Part shown: in pieces, positions 34,816-48,600 of the stretch
Layout of the letters: the number at the start of each line of letters is the position of its first letter
Position numbering within the stretch: the first letter of the stretch is position 1
Assembly (NCBI GenBank): GCA_037951105.1
Contig: JBAMJV010005533.1
Span: 1 to 64,000, forward strand
Source of the DNA: Echinarachnius parma
Taxonomy: Eukaryota; Echinodermata; Echinoidea; Clypeasteroida; Echinarachniidae
DNA: 64,000 nucleotides
Reading direction: 5' to 3'
Translations under genes and position numbers: made by a program
The notes under the pieces: generated by a model
The model's database searches: none
Told to the model about the DNA's origin: nothing
The model's input: only the letters and a program-made list of their open reading frames with translations

Positions 34816-37800
34816 GAACTGTCTAAATACAGTTTTTGGTTTTAGTTTACTACTGATTTGTGGAAGCGATTTATGTGTTTTTGATTGCGATTACAAAATT
34901 TGCAATTCTCTTGTGATACTCGTCTGCATCCGTGATTATTGTTTCTATGGGAAAACGCGTGGTGGAAAGAAAACCCAAGAAATCCCCGCTTTCAGGCGAG
35001 TTTCGCAGCGTAAACAAAGGAAATCTATTCAAGATTAGTAGACCGAGAAATCCATCGAAATTGCCGTAAGTTTGGTGCTGTAAAAATTGTAGTCCCCAGA
35101 CCCAGTGGACTAAACCACGATATAGCCATTATAGCATGACAGTTTTTTAGACATAGACATTTTTTATGCCGATTTTCAAGACCAAGTCTAACATTTTAAC
35201 AGAGTTCGTCAATATCACAAACACAAAAATGTACGTTCCGGACATGGGCAAACACTATGATACAGCCATCTGTATTTTTAGAGCCTTAAAAACGCATATC
35301 ACTTCAATGAATAAACACACAATTATGATATTCAAATTTTAAAAGAACAACGGATGATAATGTTACCTTTGATTTGAAGGATGCACCACTAAGTATGTTT
35401 TTCTCAGCGTTTAAAGTTTGAATCCACAGTTTTATTGAAATTAAATCGCGGTTAAATTTCGTGCTTCCACACACACTGTACGTGAACATACAATTGTGCT
35501 GTACGTTGTTGAACTTTCTTTGCTTTTCTATGAAATTGAGTCGTTGTCTTTATCCCAGCCGTGTTGGATTATGTTTTGAAAGCCAAATCTCTATGGCTAT
35601 CGATCGTAAATAAATCAATCGTAAGTCGGCGTTCCTGCAACGAACATTTTAAATTGATCGTAACTTAAGATCGATAAATCGTGCGTAAAGTTACGATGAA
35701 TTTTCTTTCTGCAACGGGGCCCAGATATATTTATTGATATTTCAGCCGTTTCTGGGTCGATTTTTACCAAATAAAGTTTATTCTGCCATTAAAATTTCAT
35801 GTTCTCTCAAATTCGACACTCAGTTGTTCATTACCTCACAAAGAAATTGTGATGTGCAGCGCCCTCTCTACCAAAACTAAACTACCCATTTAAGTTTGTG
35901 TTAACAGAGACATCCGAGTGGTGTGAGATGAAATCGTTTCCAAAGGCAAGATGGGACGTTTTTTGCATCATTGCACCGCCCCCCCCCACCCCCCAATATC
36001 TCTGCCCTTGCTATCATTACAAAATGTAATTCATTCCATAGGCGGTCATTGTATTGTTTTTAACAAGAAAAGCATCTGCACCCAGGAATATGATAATTAA
36101 GAAAGCTTGACCGTTCAACAACGCTTACAATATGAGGTTTAACCTAGCGGATCCCAAACTGATATTAAAGCGGGGAATTAAAGAAGAAAAAATGTCGACG
36201 CCTTCTACTTTAGCGGGACAAAATTGCTGTCTCTTTTTCTAGATCTTGTTGATCGCCTATGATAGCGTACTAACTGCGGAGCAATGACCCCGTTATATAG
36301 TCCACGGGTGACGTGAATAAGCCAGTTCGTAATTAGAGCAAGGGGCCCGGAAGACGTCACAGGCCCGTCACAGGTCATAGGTCACTATACCACACAGAGC
36401 TAGCTCGCGCGCGCGACACCATCCATTCGTACACTGTACCATTCAAAAATTGAACGCCAGGTTTTAGACGTGTTCGGCAAGGAAAATAGACGGGATATAA
36501 TACTTGTTTCTACAAGAGAGTCGGTAATCATTATCCGTTTATATGGATTGTAAATCATATAAACAAAATTATTTGCGGACAAAAACTGTTTTGGCGTTGG
36601 ATAGGGCAGCGAGCGGAAGACGATGATTTCCCCTGTGCGTGCTACCCGCCCGCCCCCGCAGCCGGCCCAGCTAGCCGGCCAGGCTAGGCCAGCAAGGCTC
36701 GGTGAAATTATGAGTATAAAAATTTATGTCTGGAATTTATAAACAAAATATCATCATTACGAGTGAATAACATAATCTATTAAACAGGTTATTGTTCTAT
36801 GAAACAGTACATAATATGATATTTACCTTTGATGTGGTGAATACCAAAACGATGGGCTGATTTTGATCCAGATCCACATCCTTAAAAACGTAAACAAACA
36901 GTTCGCGTTCGCTTTCAATTGCACGTGTGGCCCTGGCTCTGCACATGCGCCGTGCGAGAGCCGTATGCGATAAAGTCAGTGGCATTTGAGTTTCGAAAAA
37001 TGTTCATAAAAATTAAGTTTCTTGCAGTACGATGTGACAGAAATTATCGAATTTGTTGGAAATGTTAGCCAGATGGTGTTCTTTTTGCCCAGTTAGCACT
37101 GAAAGTGTCATGAAATTAGTATTTATGAAGAAATATCTTCATTAAGTGTCCGGTGTCATACCAGGAAGTAAATTGTCCATTGACACACACACACAGTGTC
37201 GTCTGCTAAGCCCATTTTCGATCGAGTTGTGGTTCATCCACAGAACCCGGAAGTCTAGATCGTAATTACGCGCATGCGCAGTTTGTAATTACGAACTGGC
37301 TAAAAACAAATGGAAGGCATGACGAAATAATTCTTAGCGTATTTATTTAGTTCTATTATGGTTCAAAACAACTTGTTCATTTAATCGGGCATGAATCAAG
37401 CCCGTAGCCAGGGGGTGCGTTGGGTGCGATATTTTTGTTTATCTCGATGGTGCGTACGCACCCCCCCCCCCCCCCGCCCTCCCCCATTTAGAAAGGTCCA
37501 CTTTGTATTGGTCTCGGCCATCTAAACTAGTGGTCTCGGGGCAACGATCGGTCTTGTTGACGACACCCCCCCCCCCCCCCCCCCCCTCCCTACTACACAA
37601 CTAAACCAGTGGTCTCGGTTTCGGCCTAATGAACTAGATTTTCTTTTATTTAACGCCATCTTTCAGATAAACTTTTATATTTTGATTCTCCATGAAGACA
37701 CAAGGTGGCGACATTGCCCGAATTTAGATAGAAAGATAGATAGATAGATAGATCAATATATATTTGGTCTGCAAACATACAAAATGTTACAAAGAAATGT

Positions 37801-38480
37801 GTAGGCCTAATCCATTTTCAAAAGAAAACAATAATAACAACTAAATACTTCTGATGACAATTAACAAAAATGTACAATTACATGTAGACATGAACACACC
37901 TATATATATGGGTTTATCTTGTCACTGGACTAAACTAAACTTTATACAATATTGAAGGTAAATTGTTACGTACTTCTTAAAATGCAGTTTATAAAAGTGT
38001 CATACTCATACTATCAATAATTCCAAATCTAGTCTATCATCAATGAGTTAAAACAAAAATGTCAAAATTGTTATTTTTAAAAATAAAACCCCTCAATAAC
38101 TGGCAAACCCACGTAACACGCAGTATTTAAGTCAGATAGTCCTTTTTGTCAATCCTCTTGATGCATACTTTCAAGACTGAATCCGAAAATGTTTAGATCG
38201 ATTTCTTCTTTATTTTATTTTTTCCGCGCATAGATAACTGTAATGTATTCAGACTCGCCTATTGAGATAGGCAGGGGGGCACCGCCCCCCTCCCCCCCCC
38301 CCCCCCCCCCCTCGTCCCTTGGTGGACACACACTATGTTAAACATGACCCAAAGTACCATAAAAATAAACATACAGGGCAATAATTGTCCAATAATTGAT
38401 GCCTTCATCTCGAGCTCCCTCTCCCCTTTTTTTTCTCCCGAAAAAACCAAAAAACAACAGCAACAACAGTAGTCAAGCTT
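34816..38480. other. Intergenic sequence upstream of MICU1
   Basis: No supported exon. It holds a copy of the dispersed repeat at 35750-35900 and C runs with hAT-like words at 35980 and 37400-37590. GC-rich CpG-containing patches lie at 36290-36430, 36600-36700 and 36900-36970, a GATA repeat at 37731-37752, and further C/G runs at 38280-38312. Confidence 0.35.
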
Positions 38481-38483
38481 TTG

Positions 38484-38530
38484 TAACTCTAGTGAACGCT
38501 AGCGCGGAGCGCTAGCGTTCACTAGAGTTA
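38484..38530. mobile_element. Perfect 47-bp hairpin flanked by 7-bp direct repeats
   Basis: TAACTCTAGTGAACGCTAGC leads through GC, a GGA loop and the exact complement, giving 22-bp arms. GCTTTTG lies immediately on both sides. The layout is that of an ultra-short foldback insertion with a target duplication. Confidence 0.6.
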
Positions 38531-39389
38531 GCTTTTGAGGCGTTTTCGTGTCGGTATATTTTACCGCATGACCAGCAAACTGAACACTAGATATTCCGCA
38601 CGGATTTACGACAGTACACATGTAGGAAGTAGTGTTGTGTTTATTTTGGATCTTCGACTTCGAAAGAACGACCATCGCAGATACTACTAAATTGTCCGTA
38701 AGTGCAGCAGGCAATGGATATTTTGTCCGTGTTCTTTCATTGTAATGTACTTTATATTTATGAAACTAGATACGTTCATGAAGTTCAAATGGATCAAATA
38801 TGAGATCATTCACGTTACCGAATTCGGTTACGTATCCGAATTCTGCTACGACTACGTTACGTAGGATCGTGTACTTATCAAGCAAACACCTAATGTTTCA
38901 CCACGAAAGACACATATTAGATGCATCTATTAAATTGAAAATGATACTAGCAGCTCCATGAACTAAATTTAAATCAATCCGATCCACTGACAGAAATTTT
39001 CGTGTCGATGACTCGAGTGACAATGTGCACAATTTGCATGATTTGTTTCCAAAATGTCTTTCTTGGTCTGGATCTTGAGTTGACCTTGGAGTCAAAATTG
39101 GACCCATATTGTGTATTGAATGATATTGACATGTTTGCTGGATGTCACGGGTGCGTACGTAGCTAGTCGTAGGCCAGCAAAAAGGATATTGTTGCAGTCA
39201 CAGGCAAGAAGAAGAAACCTCACCTGCATGTTTCGGACCCAGGTTCAGGGCTTACAGTAAGCACCTTGACTTGCAGGGGTGGGTCCAGGAGGATGCCCGG
39301 CCCAGTCACATAATTTTACATTTTCAAGGATTAATGTTGAAGATCTGTTTAAATTTGATGTTAATTTAAACATCTTTCTTTCTTGACAG

Positions 39390-39605
39390 AAACCACAGAG
39401 AGCTAATTCTTGGAAGAAGAATGTTGCGCTCGCTGGCGAGACGGAGCCTGCAGGTTCTGGCCCAGCAGCAATGGCGACAGTTTACTGCGGGCCCAGCCGC
39501 CAACCATGCCCAGGGACAGGGTGGGCCAGCTGGGGTTAGAGGTCTGCTCACGGCATTGATCGGAAGCTCAGCTGGGATCATTGTGGGAGGTGTTGTCTGG
39601 GAAAG
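39390..39605 (+). CDS. MICU1: MICU1 coding exon 1 (start and presequence)
   Basis: An acceptor (CTTTCTTTCTTGACAG) precedes 31 bases of 5' UTR, then the ATG at 39421. It encodes an Arg-rich, acid-free presequence ([20 protein letters not shown]) and the membrane-like segment. It ends in phase 2 at a GTACAT donor. Because an acceptor precedes it, at least one non-coding exon lies upstream; TTACA|GTAAGC at 39256 is a possible donor. Confidence 0.9.
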
Positions 39606-42600
39606 GTACATATTTATTATCTTAGAATGTGGCATTCTCTACCAAAGCGTGCCCATGAATTGGCATGCATGACTATAAGTAGGGTTTTCAGTTGTCCCCT
39701 CTCTCTGTGAAGACACCCACGCAACTAGCTCAAAATGTCCGTAAAATCATACCTTTTTTAAACTTGAAAAGAGCATCCTTTTTGTTCCTCAAACCCCTAT
39801 GTGTAATACACCGTTAGAAAGCGTAGACTCTCAGCTTTCTAAAAATGCATAAATATTCACCGTACCCCATACACAACTCATCGTATGAACTTATGAATGA
39901 ACGTCTTAGGCCCCGCCCCGTTCTTCCGAACGACTCGCGCGACCGAGAAATTCTGCCAAAACGGCCCCGAAGTTTTGCCGAATGAGACGCGACGGCCCAC
40001 TTCGGCTGCTTTTCCGGAGCCGAACGTTGAACGAATGACTGATTGACGGGTTTCACCTTCATCTATGGGGGCTAATATATACAAACATCTTTGGACCATC
40101 TCGATAGCTGCTCTAGAACTGAACTTATATAAAAATACATTTTCGGTGCCATTTTTTCACTGGAAAACTCCAAGTTTGAAGGTAGGTGTGATCTTAATCT
40201 GAATTCTACATGTGTTTTTTACTATATGTGTGAATTTCTAAGCTATATTGTTATAGGTTTTGAGCGCAGAGTGAAATTTAGCTGTGAGTGTGGTGAATTG
40301 TTGTGACCCTTTGTCGCACAACAATCGTTATTGTTGCACGCGTGGGACTACAATGAATGTGCCTCGGGATGTACAGTATGCAATGGGGCTGGATTTTGAA
40401 CAGAGTGAGCCTGTGCGCTGTGTTTTGAGGCGATTAATGAAGTCGTATATGACATTTATTTCAAATGTTGGTGCATGAATTAATATTCAGATTATTATTA
40501 TTACGAGAAAATATAATTATGGTATGAATTATGAACAAATCTAAGATAAATATAACAAGTTTGAGAAGGATGGATGTCCGAGTTACTTTAGCATTACCTA
40601 CGTAGAAAAATGGTACGGTCCAATTTGTAGCTACCTGTGCGGTCGGACCACTCGGGATGGACGAGTCCATTACAAAAAAAGGGGTGTTTTTATCATTAAT
40701 ATGGGAGGGACATGCTAGAGATTTAAATGCCTTTGCAAAGTTTTACAAATACAATGCATAATTATGTTAACAGGTTTTATTTAAAAGTGAAGACAATTAA
40801 TGTTTGCAATTGACTTTGGTTTCCATGTAACAGTTTATGAATTATTTTAAATTGTAATATTAATAATAAATTCAAAAGTTTTTTTCGAAATACTTGCAAT
40901 TAAAAAAAAACATTTTTGTTTCATGTTTGTTACATGTAGTAACTTAAGTTATAATTTGTATATATTCATGTTCATATATTTATACATGATTTCTTAATTT
41001 CTATATCTGTACAGATTACATTAATATTATTTGGACAAGCCAAGTGATGCAGGCCTTGAACTGGAATGGTTGACAACTATCATCGACTCTTCGTCCATCG
41101 ATGATGTGATCCGTCATTAATGACATTGAATGCGTGAGCATAAACCTCAACCTGCAAATTGCATTTCATAGGTGAGCAAAATTGATAAATGATAATTCAC
41201 TATTTGGCTTCCTACGATAAATTTTAAAATTCTTAAATCACAAAATTATATTTGTGCGATATTTTGTTAACTAAAACTTGATTTAAATGTTCAATTTGTT
41301 TTACTTCAGAGTCCAGACCACTACAGTCAAACAAAAAAGAACACAAACAAAGAAAATGCATTTAATATATTTTACTGTTTTATTCTATATTTTCAGATGT
41401 AATTCAACATGTCTGGCGATGGAGGAGAAATTTCTTTAGGTCCGTTTGCAGATGCTGTTGGAGTTACCCATGGTGACTTGACCAACCCAGTCGCGGGAAG
41501 GCTGACAACAATCAAGCGTGGTCTGGTCTTCGAAATAATTGACAACATCCCAACCCATAATGCTCAAGAGACTGCAGATTTGCTCCTGAGGTTAGTATAA
41601 CCTATAGATTAAGCAAAATGTCTAAAAACAAATCTACAGTATTCTTTAAGACATGCAGGTTGGATCTACATCCCCTCTACTCTACGTCCTGACTGATGGA
41701 CCCTGTCGAGAACCCAAGTAGAAGTAGAAGTACAAAGATGATATATGTGATAGTAGTTTGATAAACAAAGCCTGTAACTTCATACAAAAAAATAAAATTT
41801 GAATCTACATAATATATTAAAGTATGTATTAAACATGAAATTGTATTCATGGATATTTTATTTTTGTATAAATTTCTTTACAGATTAGCTCACCCGGACT
41901 CTATTATACACACGTCCAAACCACTTAGTCTACGTTTGAAGATAGCCAAAGCAGTCAGAGAGAGGGCCAAGTTGAGAAGGAACAAAAAGGCATTACCCAA
42001 CTTTTTCAACACAGAGTTTGTGCCCCCAGTAGCACCTCCATCACTTCAAATACCAGCGAAGCGCACCTATGAAGAACTTCAGGTTGAGAATAATGAAATA
42101 AAGCAGGAACTCGCGCAAATGGAGGAAGAGCAGAAAAAAGTAGAGACTGAACATCGTGATGTTGTCCGAGAGTCCAACAGACTTCAACAAGAACTTGCGG
42201 ATGTGGTCATTAACCATAGAAATACATTAACAACTCATGGTAAAGACATTAACAAACTGATCAAGGAGAAAGCTAAACTTCAAAGTGCATATGAACTCAA
42301 ATCAAATAAACTTGATGAGGTAAACATGAAGGTAGACACATTGAAAGGAAAGTCACAAGCCAAGTCCGAAAAAATACATTCCTTGAAAAAACAGGTAAAA
42401 CGAGATTCAGAGTTTAAGGGAAAAAAGGTAAAGAAAATTAATGATCTGGAACAAAACAAAAAAGAAATGGAACAGCAAGTGGCCCAAAAGGATGAGTGCA
42501 TTGAGATAACGAAGGAGTTAATGGAAGAGGCAAAGAGTGAACGACGTGCAGCCTTGAAGGACTTAAGTCAAATAAAGAGAAGAGCTAAAGAAAGCCAGTG

Positions 42601-45600
42601 TAACCTCATTGCTACAAATGAAGCCAAAATTAAAGAACTAAAAAACACAATTGAACAAAATGATGTACATGTACGTGAACTAGAGCAGCTAAATGTGTTG
42701 CTGGAAGGTGATGTTATCCACACCTTTGAAGGTGGACGTTTTATAAACGAAATGAGGGAAACAATTATGGTGCTTTTAACTGAGTGCAACGTTAGTATGT
42801 CAAAAGTAGGGAATGTAATCACAACTGTTTGTAAAAACCTACTGGGAAAGTTGCCTGATAAACTGCCGTCACACGGAACTCTTCATAGAATATTAAACGA
42901 AGCAAAATTTGTAGCGCAGACTCAAATTATGGAGTATATGGAAGAAGGGGGAGATCCTTCCAACCTTCAGGGTAATACCCTTCACTCGGATGCAACAACC
43001 AAATTTCACCGGCACTACCAAGGCTTCCAGGTGACGTTACCTGATAAAGAGCAGATCAGCATTGGTCTTGTAGAAGTAGGTGCTGGTGATGCCGAAACCT
43101 ATCTGGATGCCTTCAAACGCGCCATTAGTGACATTGCTGAGGCAGTTCGTGGTGATCACAGCACAGAACAAGAAGAGAAAATAGCAACATTGGTCACATC
43201 AGTTAAAAACACAATGGGGGACCAGGGGCCTACCAATCCTCAATTTAACAAGTATGTGCAATCATTTAGGGAAGAATTATTACCTCATGTTGTATCCAAC
43301 TGGGATTTGTTGTCAGCAGCTGCTCAGAAGGAAATAGTCTCCATGGGCAACTACTTTTGCAAGATGCATCTGTTTGTTAACTTTGCAACAGAAGCAGACA
43401 AGGTCCTCAAAATAAATGAGGCCGATGTTATCGCTGCTGGGAAGAACCAGTTTGCTTTTGGAACGGAGAGCGGTGCAGCACGCTTGATTAGAACATCAGC
43501 GAAAGCCTTAACTCAACGTGGATGCGATATGTCAGGTATGGCTGCAAACTGGTTGACATACCTAGAGGAACAGAACATAAAAAATCACCTCATTTCTTAT
43601 CGTGCCAATCGTTTCAACGTCCTCTTCTATTCTGCCGCTGCAACGTATTACCATAGACATCATATTTTTGACTTCATCAGTACTCTCCCTGATCCCAACA
43701 ACCTTCTCAAAGCAGTACAATATGATGTGCAACAGACAATTTATCTCGCTCAGATACGCGCCCTAGGCATAATTGACAAAGTCATAACCGGACCATTTTG
43801 GCGGCTTGTCGAAAGAACAGATAATATCCTACAACTCAACAACCCACTTGCTATCATGCTGAATAAGCTGAAATCATGGGCAAATGACGCTTTGCCAATC
43901 TTAAACAAGGAAGTATTGTTTGAGAACATTGAAATTCACAAAGACATCATGTATGAAGCATTGTTTGCTGAAAGCGAAGATCCCGATTTCACTACTTATA
44001 CACAAGTTGCATTAGAGATGGTACTGACAGGGATGTTATTAATTCTAGAGAGGCAGGCCAAGGACCAGCTCGAAGGAGGGAAGTTTTTCGCACCTTCTGC
44101 TAATCTGCTGAAGTCGGCTCAGAATGTGCCAACTACCAATAATGTTTCAGAGCGAGATTTTGCAGTGCTTGATGTTTTGGTGCGCCTGAAGCCAGCTGCA
44201 TCCTGCCATTCATTTGAGACCTATATCTTATGGCTGCACAACAAGCCAAGTGCCTGGCTGGACCAGATGACCAAGGAAGAAAAAAACAAATTACTGGACA
44301 TGGCGAGATGTCGGTACACATCGATAAGACAGCAGTATCTGAGAAGAAAAGACAAATTGAAGCAACAGCACAGGCAAGCACTACATGCAAAACAAGAAAA
44401 GAAGGAAAAACAAGAGCAAAGGAGTCGAGTTAACAAAGTGGCAGCTACAGAAGGGGTGTTTGCATATGGAGGAGTTTGGACCTTGGATTCATATGAAGAT
44501 GATATCGGTGAATTACAACCAGCAAAAAGGAAAGCTGCTATTTATGCCCAGCTCAAATACCACAAGAAGGTCCTAGACTCCAAAGGGAACCCTCAACTGT
44601 TTCAAAAGTCAACTCACGGTACTGACCATTCAGAGGGAACCCTCACAGACAACTTAAGAACTGTTCTGGAACTTAATAACATCACAGCAGCTGATGTAGA
44701 GGGTGCTAGAGACCAAACCAACCTTCAATACCATACAAATGAAGAAACAACAACAAATGTTCAAAGAAGCAAGTCAAAAATGTTGAAAAAAATTTCTGAA
44801 CAAAGGAACCAAATAAGGGCAAAACAGCAACAGACGCTTCTTCCTGAACTCCTGTTGGATCCAGCATCATTAGTTGGTAAAAAATGTAAGCAAAAGTGTC
44901 GTGAGGAGGATGGCAGTGTTGAATGGTTTACTGGCTCCGTTACTGCAATTTGCCGTATCAAACAGAATGTGATAAGTACGGAGTTTGACATGGTATATGA
45001 TGACTACCCTGAAGACACATGGACTTTCCCACTTCTGATGGATCTGAAGAAAGGTGATTTGATCATCCTATAAAGTAAGAAAAGTCAGGAAAACCACAAG
45101 TTAATTGAATTATGAATATGAATACCATTTTCCATGATAACAAAAATATTGCAAAGTTTTACAGTGCATAATTATGTTAACATAGGTTTTATTTAAAAAT
45201 GAAGCCAATTAATGTTTGCAATTGACTTTGGTTTCCATGGTAACAGATTATGAATTAAATATTAAATTGTAATAATGAATTCAAAGTTTTGTTTAAATAC
45301 TTGCAATTAAAAATAACAGATCCAGAAAGTTTGGTAGTGGTGGGTCATGTAAATTTGTAGATCAGTTGTAAATTTTTGCAGGTTTTGGTCAAAATTAGGC
45401 CGATAAAAGTTCATTGACCTTTAGTAAAGGTCAATGAACTTTTATCGGCCTAATTTTGACCAAAACCTGCACAAATTTGTTTCCATGACAACAAAGACAT
45501 AATACATTGGATACAACATTAAAAATCTTACCATTGTAAATCATATTGTTAGAATAATATATCCAACAGGTTTGGTGGTGATACCTTGTCTAATTTTGGA

Positions 45601-48600
45601 TTTATGTTGAAAAGTGAATTTGTTTTGGTCAAATCAGAGCGATTTGTATTGGTTTCTATGGTAACAAAAACATTTTACAACATAAATTCACAATTAAAAT
45701 TATATTTTTAGAAAGCTTATTGATAAAATAACATATCCTACAAATCTTATGGTTATATCTAAAGTAATTATGGATCTAAGTTAAAAAGTGTCAAATCAGG
45801 CCAAAAAAAGTTCATTGACCTTTCAACCGTTTCCATGGTAATGCAGATGTAATACCAAATATTATATCATTTAAAGTAATATTTTTTGAAAGCATACAAA
45901 TAAAGTAACATATCTTGAAAGTTTGGTGGTGATATCTCAAGTAATTTGTGATTTATGTGTGAAAGTGTCAATATTTTACTTAATTTTAGACCGAATTTTG
46001 GGACAAATTTGGGCCTCATTCACTATGTATAACCGTCTTCGCGGAATATGCGATATTTCGACACGTAAATTGTCATATCTCGAAAAATATTTATCCAATT
46101 TGATTCATTCAAAAAATATTGAATTGTACTCTCCAAGCTCTTTTATATGATACCAAATTCAATGCATTTGGACATATGAATAATTTTGACCTGAAAACCC
46201 TACTATAAGAGAACCGATGCTCTATACAAATTGCATAGAGCATTGGTTCTTTTAGTCATGCATGTCAAGTAGTGGGCACACTTTGGTAGATATAGTGCTA
46301 ACAATGTTTGTATACATAGCTTCCATTCAATCAGTTTATTACCAGCAAAGCTTCAACAAAAAACTGCAGGAATTCAATCAATGGATACAATATAAATCAC
46401 AGCATGCAGCAGGGACCTCTGAGAACGTATTTGAGGCCCAAAGTAATTTGAGATAGAACTGTTGAATCATGTTCTTTGTAGATTTGCTGAAATCAAATTG
46501 TCAGAGTTCAACTTCAAATGATATATTCTTAGAAGGATATGTCTGCTTGCTACATGATGGACAACTTAGACGCGAACTATCCTCGGTTCGATCCTGACCA
46601 TCGGACAATGCGTCTTTTATCACCCAATATACTTGAGCTTACTCTCGTTGTGTGTTATCGGCCTCCCCCGTGCATCCTATGTAAGGAAAAGGATTCACAG
46701 AAAACACTCGGATAGGACGATAAATGGATATCCCATGTATGAGACAGTCACACCTCATGTACGCTAAGAACCTAGTCAACTTCTCGAAAAGAGTAGGGTG
46801 TTAACCCGGTTGACAAGTAACCCTGCACATCCCATTTAGTTGAAATCTCGGGACTGTAGCCAAGCAATGACTCTTATTTAACTAAGCCGTATAACATATT
46901 CTATTGTTTTGATTTGTTTAGGACTCTTAGGGCAAGCAGCACATCAGTCCAGGCCCAAGACAAGGAATCGATTCACTGAGTCATTCGGAAGAAGAAGAAG
47001 CTGAATAAGAAAGTGATTTTAATTAAATCAAGTCAATGAATAAACAAGCAATTATCTTGAAAACATATATTTTATCATTTATTGTATCCCCCGAACCACT
47101 TCGGGGGATACTATGGATTTGGCCTCGTCGCGCCGCCGCCGCCGCCGCCGCCGCGTCCGCCGCAGAGATTTTCTTGTGAACGCTCTACAGGTCCGAGTTC
47201 TTGTCCGATCATTTTCTAATTTGGTATGAAGGTGTATTAAGGAAAGGGGATGAAGCCTATTGATTTTGGTGTGGGGCGGAGTCCTGGTTGCCATGGTAAC
47301 CATGATATAAAGAAATAGTTAAGATTACCTTGTGAACGCTCTACAGGTCCGAGTTCTTGTCCGATCATTTTTTAATTTGGTATGAAGGTGTATTAAGGAA
47401 AGAGGATGAAGCCTATTGATTTTGGTGTGGGGCGGAGTCCTGGTTGCCATGGTAACCATGATATAAAGAAATAGTTAAGATTACCTTGTGAACGCTCTAC
47501 AGGTCCGAGTTCTTGTCCGATCATTTTCTAATTTGGTATGAAGGTGTATTAAGGAAAGAGGATGAAGCCTATTGATTTTGGTGTGGGGCGGAGTCCTGGT
47601 TGCCATGGTAACCATGATATAAAGAAATAGTTAAGATTACCTTGTGAACGCTCTACAGGTCCGAGTTCTTGTCCGATCATTTTCTAATTTGGTATGAAGG
47701 TGTATTAAGGAAAGAGGATGAAGCCTATTGATTTTGGTGTGGGGCGGAGCCCTGGTTGCCATGGTAACCATGATATAAAGAAATAGTTAAGATTACCTTG
47801 TGAACGCTCTACAGGTCCGAGTTCTTGTCCGATCATTTTCTAATTTGGTATGAAGGTGTATTAAGGAAAGAGGATGAAGCCTATTGATTTTGGTGTGGGG
47901 CGCGGTCCTGGTTGCCATGGTAACCATGATATAAATAAATAGTTAATATTACCTTGTGAACGCTCTACAGGTCCGAGTTCTTGTCTGATCATTTTCTAAT
48001 TTGGTATGAAGGTGTCTTAAGGAAAGAGGATGAAGCCTTTAGATTTTGGTGTGGGGCGGAGTCCTGGTTGCCATGGTAACCATGATATAAAGAAATAGTT
48101 AAGATTACCTTGTGAACGCTCTACAGGTCCGAGTTCTTGTCCGATCATTTTCTAATTTGGTATGAAGGTGTCTTAAGGAAAGAGGATGAAGCCTATTGAT
48201 TTTGGTGTGGGGCGGAGTCCTGGTTGCCATGGTAACCATGATATAAAGAAATAGTTAAGATTACCTTGTGAACGCTCTACAGGTCCGAGTTCTTGTCCGA
48301 TCATTTTCTAATTTGGTATGAAGGTGTATTAAGGAAAGAGGATGAAGCCTTTTGATTTTGGTGTGGGGCGGAGTCCTGGTTGCCATGGTAACCATGATAT
48401 AAAGAAATAGTTAAGATTACCTTGTGAACGCTCTATAGATCCGAGTTCTTGTCTGATCATTTTCTAATTTGGTATGAAGGTGTATTAAGGAAAGAGGATG
48501 AAGCCTATTGATTTTGGTGTGGGGCGGAGTCCTGGTTGCCATGGTAACCATGATAACCATGATATAAAGAAATAGTTAAGATTACCATGTGAACGCTCTA

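Noticed and set aside
40335..40352. Single CACGCGTGGGAC word resembling the motif of element D
   Set aside because: One isolated copy in a different element; a chance match cannot be excluded.
42280..44991. Minus-strand frames opposite the transposase-like gene
   Set aside because: Reverse-strand shadows of a long coding region.
39661..46267. Outer inverted match GGCATGCATGACTA / TAGTCATGCATGTCA around the 6.5-kb transposon
   Set aside because: It contains the palindrome CATGCATG, so part of the match is automatic. The inner TAGGGTTTTCAG ends with CTATAAG duplication explain the boundaries better.
47119..47160. CGCCGCCGC run as a coding trinucleotide repeat
   Set aside because: It lies in the non-coding left part of an inverted-repeat element, with no open gene.
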